From Cryptomeria japonica (Eukaryota > Streptophyta > Pinopsida > Cupressales > Cupressaceae), in contig NC_081412.1 of NCBI RefSeq assembly GCF_030272615.1, positions 344,531,870 to 344,595,869 of the forward strand: a stretch of DNA of 64,000 nucleotides. Direction: 5' to 3'. A program made the position numbers and the translations under genes. Below the pieces are notes generated by a model, which ran no database searches, was not told where the DNA came from, and saw only the letters and a list, made by a program, of their open reading frames with translations. This document shows positions 45,344-61,074 of this stretch, in pieces; position 1 is the first letter of the stretch, and each line of letters begins with the position of its first letter.

Positions 45344-48300
45344 AAAACCAAGTACCATATGTCCAAGATTTCAACCAATAAGTTTGAGACACCCATTCTC
45401 AAAATATGATGCATATTTTCTAATAAAAGAATGGACTTATATTCTTTAGAAGGGTGGAGCTTTTTCTTTTATGCTTCCACAATACTTTCTCTTAGAGCAC
45501 TCTAGGAAAGCATAAGAGTCTTATCATTCTTGACCAATATCTCTCTGATGGTTGGCATAGGTTGTATATTTTGAAGTTTCTCACATCTTGACTGATCTTG
45601 AAATATTATCTAGTATTTGTCAACAAAAATAGAGTCGCCAAAAATAGCCTTGGTGAGGAGTCATTAAGTCTTCACAGGGAAGAATTGTTTGATCCCTAGC
45701 AAAGCTATCAAAAAACTGTTTGTTTGTAGATTTTGCTACCCAACTCTATATTCTAATGCCCACACAGGTAACAATCTAGATAGATAGTTGAGATAGGTAT
45801 GATGACCTTCTATACCTACTCTCTGCCTATTTTATAAGGTTCAACTACCTTTTATTGATATACAATGAATTATGTACAGGTGTTCTTTTAACCAGAAAGC
45901 AGTTGAAAGGTGTAACTTTTAACTAGAATATTTTAAAGGATCATTGATACTTCAAAATTTCATATACTAACAAAGAAAACTAAATCTTCCAATAAATACT
46001 CACTCTTATCTCAAAGGATGATGGGGATTACAAGAGTAAATTAAACATTTTGATAATTAAAACAACCATTGCTTATCAACATCCATATTGATGAGTGCCT
46101 GAATAGGACATTTTTAATGATAATTTATGCTTAAAAACTCTTAATGTACCTAGCGGTAAAATATATACATGCATGTTCATTTCATTGTCTTTTATACTCT
46201 GCTAATTAGATGATATATATTAGAAATAGTATTTTGTGTAAATGGAATACTTTATGACTGAGTAATGAAGAAACAACTAATGTTTTGAATTTTGTTGTTA
46301 TATCTTGTCGATATTTCTTGGATATATTTCAGATATGCTTGAAATTTATTATAAGACATGGAATCATGAAATTCTTGTTCAAGTAGCATGGAATGCTTGG
46401 TCACTCTTGATCGCTCCACCTAGATGAAACTTTCATCTTCTCCAAGTCTATTTTTATCGATTGTTCTATGAAACTTCAAGTTTCATACAAATAATTAATG
46501 CATTATAAAGTCTTTTGTATTTTAGGATAGTTGGTGTTACTCCTCTAGGCAGGTAACATTGCATTTTGAATTTGAATAGGGATTTGTATATATATCCTCT
46601 CACTTTCGTTAGAAATTTAGTTAGCTAGATCGTAAGTTAGCCGTCAGTTCAGAGTCTCATTTTTTGTAATTCCAAAACTTGTTTTATTCCCTCTTGGGAG
46701 AAAATTTCAATGAAAATTTGGAGTTGATCTGAGATATCTATGTTTATGGATCCCACCAAAATAAGAACAGGGCCCATGCAACCGAAGGGAGGTGATTCAA
46801 ACTTAATTTTTTGTTTAATTCAAATATTGTGTGGCTGATTTAGTTACATGCTTTTCTATATGTTCATGATAATTTTAAGAACCAAATATAAATTGCAATC
46901 TGTATTTTTCATTCACGAGTTGATCGAGTAGATTTTGAGATAGAATAATTCATTCACATAGGTTCAAATTTGTGCTTTCGTATTTTAGTTCAAATTGATC
47001 AAATGTTGCATTCTAGTTTAGTATTAGTCTTGTTAAAATAGATGGCAATGGTGATTGCAATTGTGATTAAGATAAAGGCTTTGTTAAACTTGTTCACGGG
47101 ATTTAGTTTTCTTCAAATGTTTTGTAGAATAGATTTTATTTTCCTGCAAGCATAAAATAGATTTCATTTTTCTGCAAATCATAAAATAGATTTCACCTTC
47201 CAACAAGTAAAACAAGATTTGAATTTTTGTTGTAGTTTAGATGTGGCTTAGTCCTAGTTAGATAATTCTATGAATCAGTTTGAATTAAAGTTTTTTCTAG
47301 ATCATATTAGTAGCACCAGAGTCCTCCTTAGAACAAATTTAGTATCTTTAGTTCGGTTCTAGGAAATATCATTAGTATAAGATTTAGTTTGAAAGAGATC
47401 CCGAGAGCTTGTGATGGAGCACGACCGAAGAAAAGTTGTTGTTCTTAGTGCAAAAACCCCTAACTTAAACTCATCCTTATCACATACAGCTCTAAGACAC
47501 ACCCGATTCAATATTGAAAGAATTGAATGATGTGATTTGTGCCACCAATGACGTCGCCCATTACATACAAAGTTGGATATTTCACAAAAATGGGATAAAT
47601 GAATATATTCCAATCACTCAAATATGTAGAAAAAAATACCAAACAACTATGTATTCAACTTAAGAAGAATGACTTCCATATATCACATCACAAACTCTCT
47701 GATTTTAGGAAACCATCTGATTAATTTTCATTGAAGCATATCTAAGCAGCTGAAAAAAATCACAAAACATCTACTTCTAACAACAAAAAGTTTGCCAAAA
47801 GATTTATCCACTAATTACTGATCTCCCTAACCTATATAGCTACCAGATTATAATTCTTTCATACAAGTAATGGTTTCTTGAAAAGATCATTTTACAAAAG
47901 AACATAAAACATGACCCATCACATCACACCTAGCCTACCATAAATGATAATTTAAAATACCAAAGACTCCTAAGGCTATGCTATTTACACCAACTCGGAA
48001 TTAATAATTTCAATTGTTAAAGGGGAACAAGATTTCTTTTAGTTGTAAGTACCAGTTGAAGTTGGGTGTTAAGTAGTTATGCCTTCTCTTATTCTTCTGC
48101 TAACACCATAGTCACCCTCATATATTTAGCAAAACTTGCCTTACATTTCCATGCAAGGGTTGTCAGCCCAGAGAGAATATCATCCTATGGGTCTTCCATG
48201 AATTCCATTTCATTGTGCATTACGAGAGAAATACTATGTCCTGACAACCGTCTTGGGTTTTCCTTTTGTGACAAATGATACTCTTGTTTACTAGTAAAAT

Positions 48301-49015
48301 TCACCATAGCTAATTAGAATAATAGGAAATCACAAGTGATGTTCTAGTTAATGAATTCTAAATAAATATCAATGAAAGTATGCAAACATGATATCAAGGA
48401 TGTAAAATAATCAAGTAAAAACCCCTGCTACACAGATGCAATTCACTTCCATTGTCCTTCTCTTCCTTGAGTAATGATTCTAGCTCTCAGATATTGTGCT
48501 ACTAACCTGCATAAAGATGGCACAAAGATTTGAAGTTTGTGATTGTTGAAAATGGAGAATTGATGCTAAATTTATAGATTTTTGGAGAGGATTGGATGAG
48601 AGGTGGAACTCAAGTGAGCTCACATGTTGATTATAGTCAAATTGTTGATTGGGAGGTGGAACTCAATTGATTGAATTGGTGACTAAATGGATTGAATAGT
48701 TAATAGAGTTAACTGGGGAGATGATTGGTTGAATTGTTTTAAAAAAAGATAATTGAAAGATAGAAATAGGAGATTGGAGAGATGGTTGATGTAATTAATT
48801 AATTAATTGAATTGATCAATTAGTCATAAATTTAACATGTGTTGTAGGATTTTTTATACAATTCCATTTGCATGTTTTTGGATTTGATTTAGGAATTCAA
48901 TTTGATCTTTGCAAGTAAATTGAATTTGATTTTAAATTCAATTTAATCTTTGAATACATTTAGAACCTGATTTAGACATTCAATTTGATTTTTGCATGTC
49001 TTTGAATTTGATTTT
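45344..49015. other. 3.7 kb AT-rich stretch without a recognisable gene
   Basis: No ORF above chance length matches a family I know. Three imperfect ~29 bp units of ATAGATTTCATTTTCCTGCA type lie at 47125-47215. A TGGCGACTCT motif is read on the minus strand at 45632-45641. A minus-strand TATAAATTT box is near 48568-48576, with AT-rich text to its right. Possibly remains of old LTRs. Confidence 0.5.
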
Positions 49016-49028
49016 CAAAATCATCATA
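49016..49028. repeat. target-site duplication of the LINE, left copy
   Basis: CAAAATCATCATA, matching CAAAATCATGAAA at 55117-55129 at 11 of 13 positions (first nine identical). Confidence 0.6.
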
Positions 49029-49164
49029 TTTTTTTTTGAATAAAAGGGGGTAAAATTTTTATTGAAAATCAGACACAAGAATTACAAAGAGAACTAGAGC
49101 CCCAAGGCCCCAAAAATGAACCACAAACCCAACCCAAGATTAGCCAGCTTCATAACTATCCATG

Positions 49165-52100
49165 TCCTCAGCAAAAATATTTTGCAAGACCTGACAGTAA
49201 TCCAAGGAGAGATGCTCCCAACCTTCAACTTTTTAATCACTACCATGTTTCAAGGCCCACTTAGCCAAACAATCAGCTGCTCTATTTCATTCACGAGGAA
49301 TGTGGATGAAAGACACCTACTCCATTAAATAACTAATTTGAAGAATCTAATGAATAATCCCTGCCAGCTGCCAATGATTCCCACTCACCTTCTTCTCTGT
49401 CAACAAGTTAACAATAATTTGTGAATCTGATTTGTAGATAACCTTCCTTCGTCCCAACTCCCAAGCACACTCCATAGCATAGATAATTTCAAATCCCTCC
49501 ATAAAATTATTAGACTGTCACCCTTTATGCATCAAAAAGAAGAAAACCATCTCCCCCATACAATTTCTAGCAACACTACCAACCCCAGTAGGGCCTGGGT
49601 TACCCCTAGACGAGCCATCGGTGTTAATCTTGATAAACTTATCCTGAGGGAGTATCCACCTTCCTACCCTTTGAACCTTATTCATAGAACATCTACCTCT
49701 CCTGACACAAGTTGAGTTAGGAGACAACTCCTACCAGCCAAACCTACTCACAATATCTGTCTCATCTCTATCCAGAGGAAAATTCACCTCACATTTAGCT
49801 TCCACCATCTCTTGAATCATAACAATGATTCTATACCACACTTGTTGAACTAACAATCTGACCTCGCAAAACATCCTCTTGTTCCTCTCAAGCCAGATTT
49901 GCAACAGTATGAAAATGGGCCCAATATACAAGATAGTTTGGAGGAAGGACGACAAGATAGGAGGTCTGCCCAAACTGCTCCAAAAATCCACCAAAGAATC
50001 TATGTGAACACAAGGGTGCTTCCACACCCCCCACCAGTAAAACCAGATATGAAAAGAGAAGGGACATCTAAAGAATAGGTGTGAGGAATCTTCCTCCCCA
50101 TTACGACACAAAGAACAAATTGAAGGCTCCAAGAATCCCTACTTGCAAATATTGTCCCAAGTTAGGCATCTATTGAATGCCAAAGTCCAAGAAAAGTAGT
50201 TACACTTCGGCCAAGAAAAAATATTCAACACCTATTTCCACCATTGCACCTCTCTTCCCTCCAGTCTTCAATTCAATAGTTCCCAGTATCCACTAGCCAT
50301 AGTAAATACGCCCTTAGGATTCAGAGACCAAGCAAGTCCATCCCTACCCTTGAGGGAACTATAATGTCTACTCGCCAGAATGTCATGCAACTCAGCACAC
50401 TCTTCCTCCATCCCAGCAAGCGGCCACTCATTAGGAGCCTTCCACTGCTCCAACTCTAGCCACCCACACCTATAAACAGCCTTGAATTCACTCACCCTTG
50501 ACCACCCTAGCTCCAAAACCTCTAGCAAACCCTAGGTTAGGAAACTGATCAAGGATTGGGGGGTATCCATCCCAAGAGTCATTCCAGAAAAGGACCTCTT
50601 CCCCCCTCCTACAAATCCAAAAGTGTCCTTCCTTAATGAGAGAATCCCCCTTCTTGAGAGTATACCAAATCGTTGAGCCTTTTCCCTCAAGAGGATATCT
50701 TGGAGTTTCCTCCATCAGGATCCTCTGCATATATTTGTAGGCCAAAATCTTAGCCCAACCTTGATCCTGCTCAACACACCACCTCCAGTACAATTTAGCT
50801 GCCAAAGCCTCCCCAAATAAAATAGACTGTGTTAAACCATGCCCCCTGACTGCTTCGGGCTACACACCAAGTCCCAATTGACAAGACTCCATTTGGATGA
50901 GGATAGATTGCTTGCCCATAGGAATTTCCTTGCCAGAGAGTCCAATCCCTTCAAGAACCACTTAGGAGCCACTTGAAGCATACATCGATAAATCGGAAGA
51001 GCCTGAACCACTGACTGAATTAGTTGAACCCTCCCAGCAAAGGATAACCATCTGTGTGTCCATTGTTCAACCTTTGAGCAAAATTTATCCAAGATACTCT
51101 GTCATGACTCCCTAGGAGGGTTACCAGGAGAAATAGGAATACCCAAATAAGTCAAGGGCAGAGAGCCAACTTGGAATCTCAAGATAAGAGCAATCCTCCT
51201 TTGAATAGTTCCAGGAGTGTTGAAGAAGAGGATAGAAGACTTATCATCATTGATCAACTGGCCCAAGGCCGCAAGATAAACATCCAAAACCTTACGCAGA
51301 TTAGTAGCTTCTCTGATCTGAGAAAGTCCCATCAAGCTCGTGTCATCAACAAATTGCAAATGAGACTACTGCTGCAAGTCATTACCCCAACTCCAACCTT
51401 GAATAACATCTAGACCCACATTATGCTTAATTAGCCTCCCTAGACCCTCAGCCAGAAGAATGAATAAGTAAGGGGAAAGGGGGTCCCCCTAGTGAAGATC
51501 CCTAGGAGCACCAAACAGGTTAGTATGATCTCCATTGATTACAATAGAGAAAGAGGTAGACATAACACAACTCATAACCCATTGGATCCAATCATCAGCA
51601 AAGCCAAAATCCCTAAGGATCTTTTGGAGGAAGGACCAATGGACTCTATCATAAGCCTTAGCCATATCCATCCTGATAAACATAGCTTTTTCCTTGGAGG
51701 TTTCCATAAAATGAATGGTCTCTATAGCAATGACCACCATCCAAAATTTGGCACCCTTCTACAAATCTGGTCTGCTCCTCAGAGATAACATCCCCCAGAC
51801 ACTTCTTCAACCTATCTGCTATCAGCTTAGAAATGATCTTATAAATCACACTTGGGGATTAGCACAATGAAAGTCGTATTCAAAGCTTGAAGGATCTGCT
51901 TATTCCTCTAGGATTCCTGGACTACTTATAATAAGTCCAGTTTGATGATATCCCAGAATACTTGAAAGAATTCAACCGGGAAACCATTCCGTCCAAGAGT
52001 TTTTCCCTTCCTCATGTGAAAAACAATCCTCTCAAGTTCTTCTAGCAAAATAGGACCCATAATTTTCTCATTCATCTCCCCAGTAACAAGAGAAGGAATG

Positions 52101-53372
52101 CAAGTGAGAACCTAATTCTCCTCCACCGATTCCCCCTGAGAATCCTCACTGAAGAGGGACCGGAAATACTGTAAAGACTCCCTAGAGATCTCCTGCAAGG
52201 ATAATAACTGCTCCCCTCTATCATTGACCAGAACAAGAATGGAATTTCCATGTCTTCTTGCTTTCACTGAGTTGAAGAAGAAAGCAGTGTTCTTATCCCC
52301 CACTTGAAGCCAATCAATACGGGCTCTCTATTTCTAGTTTCTTCCCTAAGCTCCCATTCCTCTAAAGCCTTGACAACCCTGTCCTCCTCTCTAAGCAAGG
52401 CTTCAGACAAACCATGCTCTCTGATTTCATTGGTGATGTCATTCAACACTATTTGAGCATCTTTCTTAGCATGAAAAATGTTCCTGAAACCCTAAAGGTT
52501 CCACTGTTTAAGCTGAAACTTAACAAATTGCAGCTGCTTGGCAAAAGTGTACATAGCAGTGCCAAAGGCTAGCCTCCCCTTCCTCCACCAATTCGCTACA
52601 AGAGCGTGCAAAGTAGGATCCTGAAGCCACATAAGTTAGAATTTGAATGAAGGAGAGTGAGCGACCCGAGCTAAAGAAGAAACCAGTTTGGTGGGCTAGT
52701 GGTCTGACCCTCTCCAATCAAGAATCTCAGAACTTGTGGACCACCCCCCACCAACCCAAAAACTGGAAACCAGAAACCAATCCAACCTCTCCACAATCCA
52801 ATACTCTCCCACCCTCCTATTGTTCCAAGTTAACAAACCATTACTAGGCTTAATGTCAACAAGATGCAATGAAGATATACTATTCTGAAAAAGGAAAGAA
52901 GAACATAACATCCCCTTTGTTCTCACTCAACTCAAGGATGGCATTGAAATCTCCCACCATAATCAAAGGATGAAAAGGGACTAGCCTTCGCATACAAAAA
53001 ATATGAGACCATAAGTTCTTCTTACCTTGAAGATTAGTGGGGGCATAGATGTTAGTAAACAAGATATAATCCCCAGTCTCAAGACTAGAGACAACCCCAG
53101 ATAATGAAGATTTGGAGGCAACCCACCAGACAGGACGAATCCTTAAAGGGTTCCAAAGACAGGCCACCCCTCCAAAGGAACTAGCTGCCCCAATACACTA
53201 GCACTCACCTCGCCCCCAAAGCTTCGGCACCAGACCCATCATACTCTCCACCGAAAGTTTAGTTTCTTGTAAGAACAGGACATCAGGTAAATGATTCCTA
53301 ATCAATTCCCAAAAAAAAATTTTGTCTAGGGCCACTGTTCAAGCCCCTCACATTCCATGAAAGCACAATCAT
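49165..53372 (-). pseudogene. LINE ORF2: endonuclease, reverse transcriptase, zinc region, RNase H
   Basis: It starts at ATG 53372 (MIVLSWNVRGLN). The endonuclease has SWNVRGLN, FLQETKLSVE and the GDFNAI box near 52950. The RT has DMAKAYDRVHWSFLQKIL near 51650, DPLSPYLFILLAEG near 51450 and the catalytic FVDDTSLM near 51345. The thumb (WTHRWLSFAGRVQLIQSVVQ) lies near 51050. A zf-RVT type region with CSLCRNGEEDSSHLFFRCPF lies near 50110. RNase H follows with INTDGSSRGNPGPTGVG near 49600, ECAWELG and SDSQIIV, ending HVPRE...NRAADCLAKWAL near 49260. At least ten frame breaks occur between 53160 and 49200, so it is dead. Confidence 0.9.
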
Positions 53373-54796
53373 TTAGGAGGATTGTAAGAGTGAGAATCTA
53401 GAGTCTTTACTGATCCTGACTCAACCAAATTCTCCCCCATCAATTTGATTTTATCCAAATCCTTCTTTCTGCCAACCTTTGAGTTCTTCTCCGAAGCACT
53501 TTTCTTAATATCTTTCTGATGTAGAACCAGGTGAATGGAGGACTTATTACTTTTAACCCCAGTCGGTTCCAATTTCAGAGCTATCAGAGAACCCTCCCCC
53601 CAAACCAAATTCACCTTCGAACCAGGAGTGAGTCCCAATTGGACCCCTACTGGCTGATCCATCTCCATTTGTTGGCTTCCAACCACTTGCAGAGCCTAGG
53701 TAAAGTCCTCAATTACTCTTTTTCAAACCCCCCCTAATGCACCTTGATCCAAAGGGGTTAACCCTAGGTTCACTTCCTATTGGCTAACGTCATCCAAGGC
53801 CTTAAATCTGTTAAAGGTATCCTCCTCCTATCTCTCTTGTAAGGACCTCTTTTGTCCTTGATTCCTATTCTTTGTCTTAACTGAGACAAAACCATCAGCG
53901 CCCACTACCTCAACCAACATAGCAGCTTTTCCTTTATTAGCCCCATCTAGGCTATGGGCTGGCTACTGAGGTTGGTGCACCATCAGTTTATATCTAGGGC
54001 ACTTACACTGTAAATGACCATACTCATGACACAGACAACACCAAAATGGTAAAGTCTAATAATCTAACTGCTGAACCCAATAATAAGAGCCCACACACAT
54101 ATCAATAGCATTTGGCAAAGGTTTACTAAGATCAATTTCAACATAGATATGTGCAAAGGTCATTACCTTTCTCCCTAGGGTTTGCGTTGAAGATCCCACT
54201 AGCTTCCCAAGAAAAGCAGCAAGCATCCATAGCACATCCTCTCGACATCATTCCACTAAAAAACATGGTAAATGAACCCACACTAGAACCCTATTTGAGA
54301 GCTCCTCCGAAGGGTTGAACCCCGCATGCCAAGGTTTCATGAACAACCCCACCTAGTTGTAAAAAAATGGGCCTCCTTCAAAAAACCTATTGTGATCCTC
54401 CATGCAGTTGAATGTAACCATGAAGTAGTTGTTTGCCAACAACATAATCTCCATTTCCCTTTTCGGTGCCCAAGTCCTCTGCGCCCAGTTTTCCAGAAAT
54501 TGTAAAGAAACCCTCATTCCCAAAAACATGCAATATAGCGAGTGTTTTGAAAAGTATTCAACGTCTTCAGCTATCAACTCAAGAGGAATAACCAGCTTCA
54601 GCCTCTCACTGCATCTCTGTAGACAACCATTAATCTTCATAATGAGAGAGCTACCAACACTCCCAGACCCTGATTCTAAGGAAAAAAGATTATTGTTAAA
54701 GGTCTTCATACTAAGGGATGAGGATTTTGAGCCCACTGCAGCATGGAAATCCATGGCGGGAGGTGCCTTTGAGGCCTCACCACCAATATTTGACAT
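53369..54796 (-). pseudogene. LINE ORF1: DUF4283-like RNA-binding protein with CCHC knuckle
   Basis: Start taken at ATG 54796. An N-terminal DUF4283-like fold follows (CMFLGMRVSLQFLENWAQRT, MEIMLLANNYFMVTFNCMED, HNRFFEGGPFFYN), then a stop, MKPWHAGFNPSEELSNRVLV and WVHLP. The knuckle CCLCHEYGHLQCKCP lies near 54010-54050, followed by a charged tail ending SHSYNPPK. Stops occur after GGPFFYN, LVE and LDY, and several more before 53700. The last codons overlap ORF2: TGA (53371-53369) shares bases with ATG (53372-53370). ORF1 proteins of plant L1 bind the element RNA; here the frame is broken. Confidence 0.82.
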
Positions 54797-55116
54797 TGGA
54801 TTTCAAAAGAATAAGGAACCCACACCCCAAAGGGACACACGAGAAGGCACGACACCCAAGACCCCACCCCTCCCAAACACCACTGAGAGGAAGAGCCAAC
54901 TGTAGCCCCCTGCCCCATTGGAAACCCTCAACCTGTAGAAAAACTGAACCCCAACCACTCACAATAGACGCCCCACCTGTAGACCACTGCTCCACCCCCC
55001 ACACCCTCGGTTGCTCCCTGCCCTGCACAGTCCTGCAAGCACTTCCGCCCATGAGCTAGGGTATCAGTGCCCTAGCTTGGTAACCCACGTTCCCCTACAT
55101 GCATGACGCCATCATC
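54797..55116 (-). other. LINE 5' untranslated region
   Basis: GC-richer than the surroundings. It reads ATGGCGTCATGCATGTAGGG at the 5' tip on the minus strand. No conserved ORF. It would hold the internal promoter. Confidence 0.5.
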
Positions 55117-55389
55117 CAAAATCATGAAATTGAAATGAACATGTAGTTGAAATTAACTGAAATTGGAATTTGAGGAAATTGAATTTGAATTTGAAGAATA
55201 TTGAAATTAGATGAAATTAGAATTTGGGGATTTGGAATTAAAGAATTAATTAGTTAATTAAATAATTTAAAGAAACTATTTAACTATTTAGAAATTTAAT
55301 TTAATTAAATAATAAAGATTATTTAATTAAATGAATTAAATCATAATTAATTAAATAATAAATATTTAATTAATATTAGAAAGGGTTAT
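55117..55389. other. AT-rich flank between LINE and LTR F
   Basis: AATTGAATTTGAATT and TTAATTAAAT words, like the left flank of the LINE (48780-49015), so the LINE landed inside one AT-rich unit. No gene. Confidence 0.6.
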
Positions 55390-56289
55390 GTCATGCCCAA
55401 ACTTTTGGGCATGAATGGGATAAAAAAAAAATTTTAATCACAACTTAAAACATTAAATTTGCTAACATGTGACGCACTAGCAAGTTTGTCTTAACTATGT
55501 GTGAATTAACCCTAACCAGTAACTCAAGTAAGCAAAAATAATATTTAACTTAAATGCGAAATACTAAAATGATTATTTATTATCTCCTCAATCTTTAATC
55601 AATAAATAAAATTAACCAAAAATCTCTAAATTAATTGACAAAGATAATATTACTCACCAATAACCATTAATTACTTTTAGTAACTAACTAAATTAGTCCT
55701 AGCACTTAGATTCATTAATGTCTATATTTTATTTTAACATTTGATTAAAATGTGTTTAGACTAAATTGACTAAAGGGTCAATTAAATTCATAATGATTAT
55801 TTTCCTATAAAGTTTAATCTCAATAAAATACTATGCTTAAGTGGGCTAAAAATATTTCCCCATAGCCAAAATAACTTACCCAATTTGTTATAAAATTTCT
55901 AAAGATTAAACTTCACAAGTACTTTAAACTAAAACAACCTTTCAATTATACCCATATTCTTATTAAAACATATATAAATTATAAACATCCAATAAAATAT
56001 TTAACCTACAATCTGTCCTAATCTTTCACATTTTAAACTCTATATATATATATATACATAAATATGTTTTCTCATTATTAATAAATAACCATGAGAACTC
56101 TAATTTTATTATTATAAAAATGCCCCTTTACTTTATTTTCATTCCTTACTTTTTATATTATCTTTCGAATACCCTAACCCAAACTGGGTTAGGGTTTCGA
56201 ATATTTTTGTTGCAGGGGGCTAAACGAAAAGTATGGTGGCCATGAAAGAGGATCGGTGAAGGGTTTTTTGGGGGAAGGGTTGGTTGATG

Positions 56290-56455
56290 GCGATGGCGGT
56301 GGGTACCCCGGGACGCCACTGTGGTTACCCATAGTGGCGGCCCGGAGTCTCCCCACTATGGTTAACCACAGTGGGAGGCTTCGTGCCTAACCACATTGGG
56401 AGGCTCCGTGCCAACCACTGTGGTCGCCCACAGTGGGTTTAGCCCACAACCCTCC
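56290..56455. repeat. GC-rich tandem and inverted repeats in LTR F
   Basis: CCCACTATGGTTAACCACAG and the rest of its GTGGG arm (56352-56375) form an imperfect 24 bp palindrome around TGGTTAACCA. AACCACAGTGGGAGGCTTCG-type units repeat two to three times. Confidence 0.8.
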
Positions 56456-56459
56456 CATC

Positions 56460-59299
<2,840 letters not shown>

Positions 59300-60710
59300 G
59301 TTAAATGATTAATTGATCATAAAATAGAAAATGAATAATTAATAGTATGAAAGGTGATGATTTAGAAGAATAATAATTAAATTAATTAAATAAATTAAAG
59401 AATTAAAGAATTATTTAACTAATTGAACCAAGGGAAAATTTTTGCGAGAGTAAATGGTTAGTTTAATTCAAATAAGCATAGAAACATTCAAATAACATTC
59501 AAACAATGCAAATACCATTATACCTTCACAAGATCTTCTCTTGCTCCTTGGATTGAGCCTTTGATGAAGTGGAATAGCACCCTATCTCCACTTGATTGGA
59601 TTGGCTCCAAGATGGGATGTGGATTGCTCTCCATGCACAACAACAATGGTGATGATAAAATGGATGGATGGATGAGTGATTACAAATGACTAAGGATGGA
59701 AGCTAAATTTTCTTATAGTGAGAGTACTATGGAGATTACACATGATATGATTGTGGAATGAGGGGAGGAGACCTTAATTTATAGATTTGAAGAAGGAGAA
59801 ATGGAGGGCCAAGATTGATTTGGGATGAAGGGATAGGAATGAAGGAAAATGATGGAAGGGATTGAGAGGCCAAGGTGTGGAGACCAAGAGATTTTCCATA
59901 AAGGTATTTCTTATCTCCACACTTCACAAGGTGCATGGGGAAGAGATCCCCAAGTATATTAGGAGAATAAAAAAGAATTAAAAATTTATTGAGGGAGGAC
60001 AAGAGAATTAAAAATTATCAAAAATTAGATTGCATGGGGGAATGAGGAGAGAAAAGGAATTAAAAATTCCCTTGGGAGTGAGGGTGCATAGGAAAGTGGG
60101 AGAATTTGAAATCCTTGAAATGACCAAAGTTGGTGCATTTAAGGTTGGGGGTTAAGAAGGGGACAAGCCATTTATGGAAAATGGTTGACTTATTATTAAT
60201 CATGGGGATTAGGAATGTGCAAATTATTAGCAAGAGGGATTAAGTGAGTTAATGAAGAATTAGAAGGCAAGTGGACAAGTTAGGAGGATTTGACAAGAGG
60301 AGACAGAATGAGTGGAGGAATTAAAAAATTGGAGAATAATGATAATAGGTTTCTAGAAGAATTAATTAGCTTAAGTGAGGATTAGAAGAAAGTGACTTGT
60401 AGGAATCACCTATCTTAAAGTAATTAATTAAAAATTAATTAACTAAAGGGGACTTAGAAGAATTAATTGATTGGATGACTTTAACAGAAAGGGAATAATT
60501 AATATATTAAATAAATCAATAATTGGACTATAGTGACAGGATTTAATGTAATCAAATTAATTTTGAGAAGAATGGGAATAACATAATTAAATTAATTAAT
60601 CACTTAAAAGGATAAATTAATTAAATATTTAATTTAATTAATTTTAGACGTCTACACTAATAAGACGAATAATTAGCGTGATATTAATGAGACATTTTTA
60701 GGTGTCTACA
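59300..60710 (-). repeat. 3' LTR H of a minus-strand element (left end approximate)
   Basis: On the minus strand the tip TGTAGACACCTAAAAATGTC is at 60710, directly after a polypurine tract. A TATAAATTAA box on the minus strand lies at 59774-59783. A second copy of the tip-like word (TGTAGACGTCTAAAA) lies near 60652. AT-rich, with many AATTAATTAAA words. The left limit is a guess. Confidence 0.6.
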
Positions 60711-60723
60711 TTTTCCCCTCTTT
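60711..60723 (-). other. polypurine tract of element H
   Basis: The minus strand reads AAAGAGGGGAAAA immediately before the LTR tip. This sets the element as running leftwards, with its interior to the right of 60710. Confidence 0.75.
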
Positions 60724-60983
60724 GAGACAATGTCGTAATGATGTTGTTTCAAAGAAAATGAAAGATTTATGCCCCAGTATGCCTAGGTGACTCTTAGGGT
60801 GTAAATATGCTCCCTCAGAAAAGTCAAAAAATTATCAAATTGAGACCAATTTAATGATACCATGCTAGTGAACAATGCTTTCCAGTTTTTTGCAATTTCA
60901 AGTTCGTTTGACCTGCCTACAAGTGCTTTAAAATTCATGGGGACCACAACCATCGAAGAGAGAAAAAACCCTAATTTTTGAAC

Positions 60984-60991
60984 TATAAATT
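60984..60991 (+). promoter_or_regulatory. TATA box upstream of the PMD gene relic
   Basis: CTATAAATT on the + strand, about 90 bases before the first ATG (61075) of the antisense gene. Spacing suits a plant core promoter with a short leader. Confidence 0.5.
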
Positions 60992-61074
60992 GGAATTTGA
61001 CCCCTTCATTTTCTCATTTGCTTTTATTTGAGTTTTTTGAGATTTTTGAGATTTCTTGTGAGTATTAGAGAACG

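Larger units (their letters stand above)
49029..55116 (-). mobile_element. nearly full-length L1-type LINE with RNase H
   Basis: A ~6.1 kb minus-strand non-LTR retrotransposon. It has a 5' UTR (55116-54797), ORF1 (54796-53369), ORF2 (53372 to about 49170) and a 3' tail ending in nine A (T at 49029-49037 on the + strand). It is flanked by a short imperfect target duplication. It carries many stops and frame changes. The presence of ORF1 and 5' UTR shows it is not the usual 5'-truncated copy. Confidence 0.88.

Noticed and set aside
45632-45641. TGGCGACTCT on the minus strand as a Tat-type PBS
   Set aside because: The match stops after ten bases and no LTR end is evident next to it; kept only as a note in the noncoding entry.
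54429-55059. Plus-strand frames over the LINE ORF1 and 5' UTR
   Set aside because: Shadows of the minus-strand LINE; composition only.
45344-55389. LTR E and LTR F as the two ends of a single LTR element
   Set aside because: They are in opposite orientation with tips facing each other, whereas LTRs of one element are direct repeats.
56168-56200. ACCCTAACCC ... GGGTTAGGGT resembling telomeric repeats
   Set aside because: One inverted pair around AAACT, better read as an LTR palindrome than telomere DNA.
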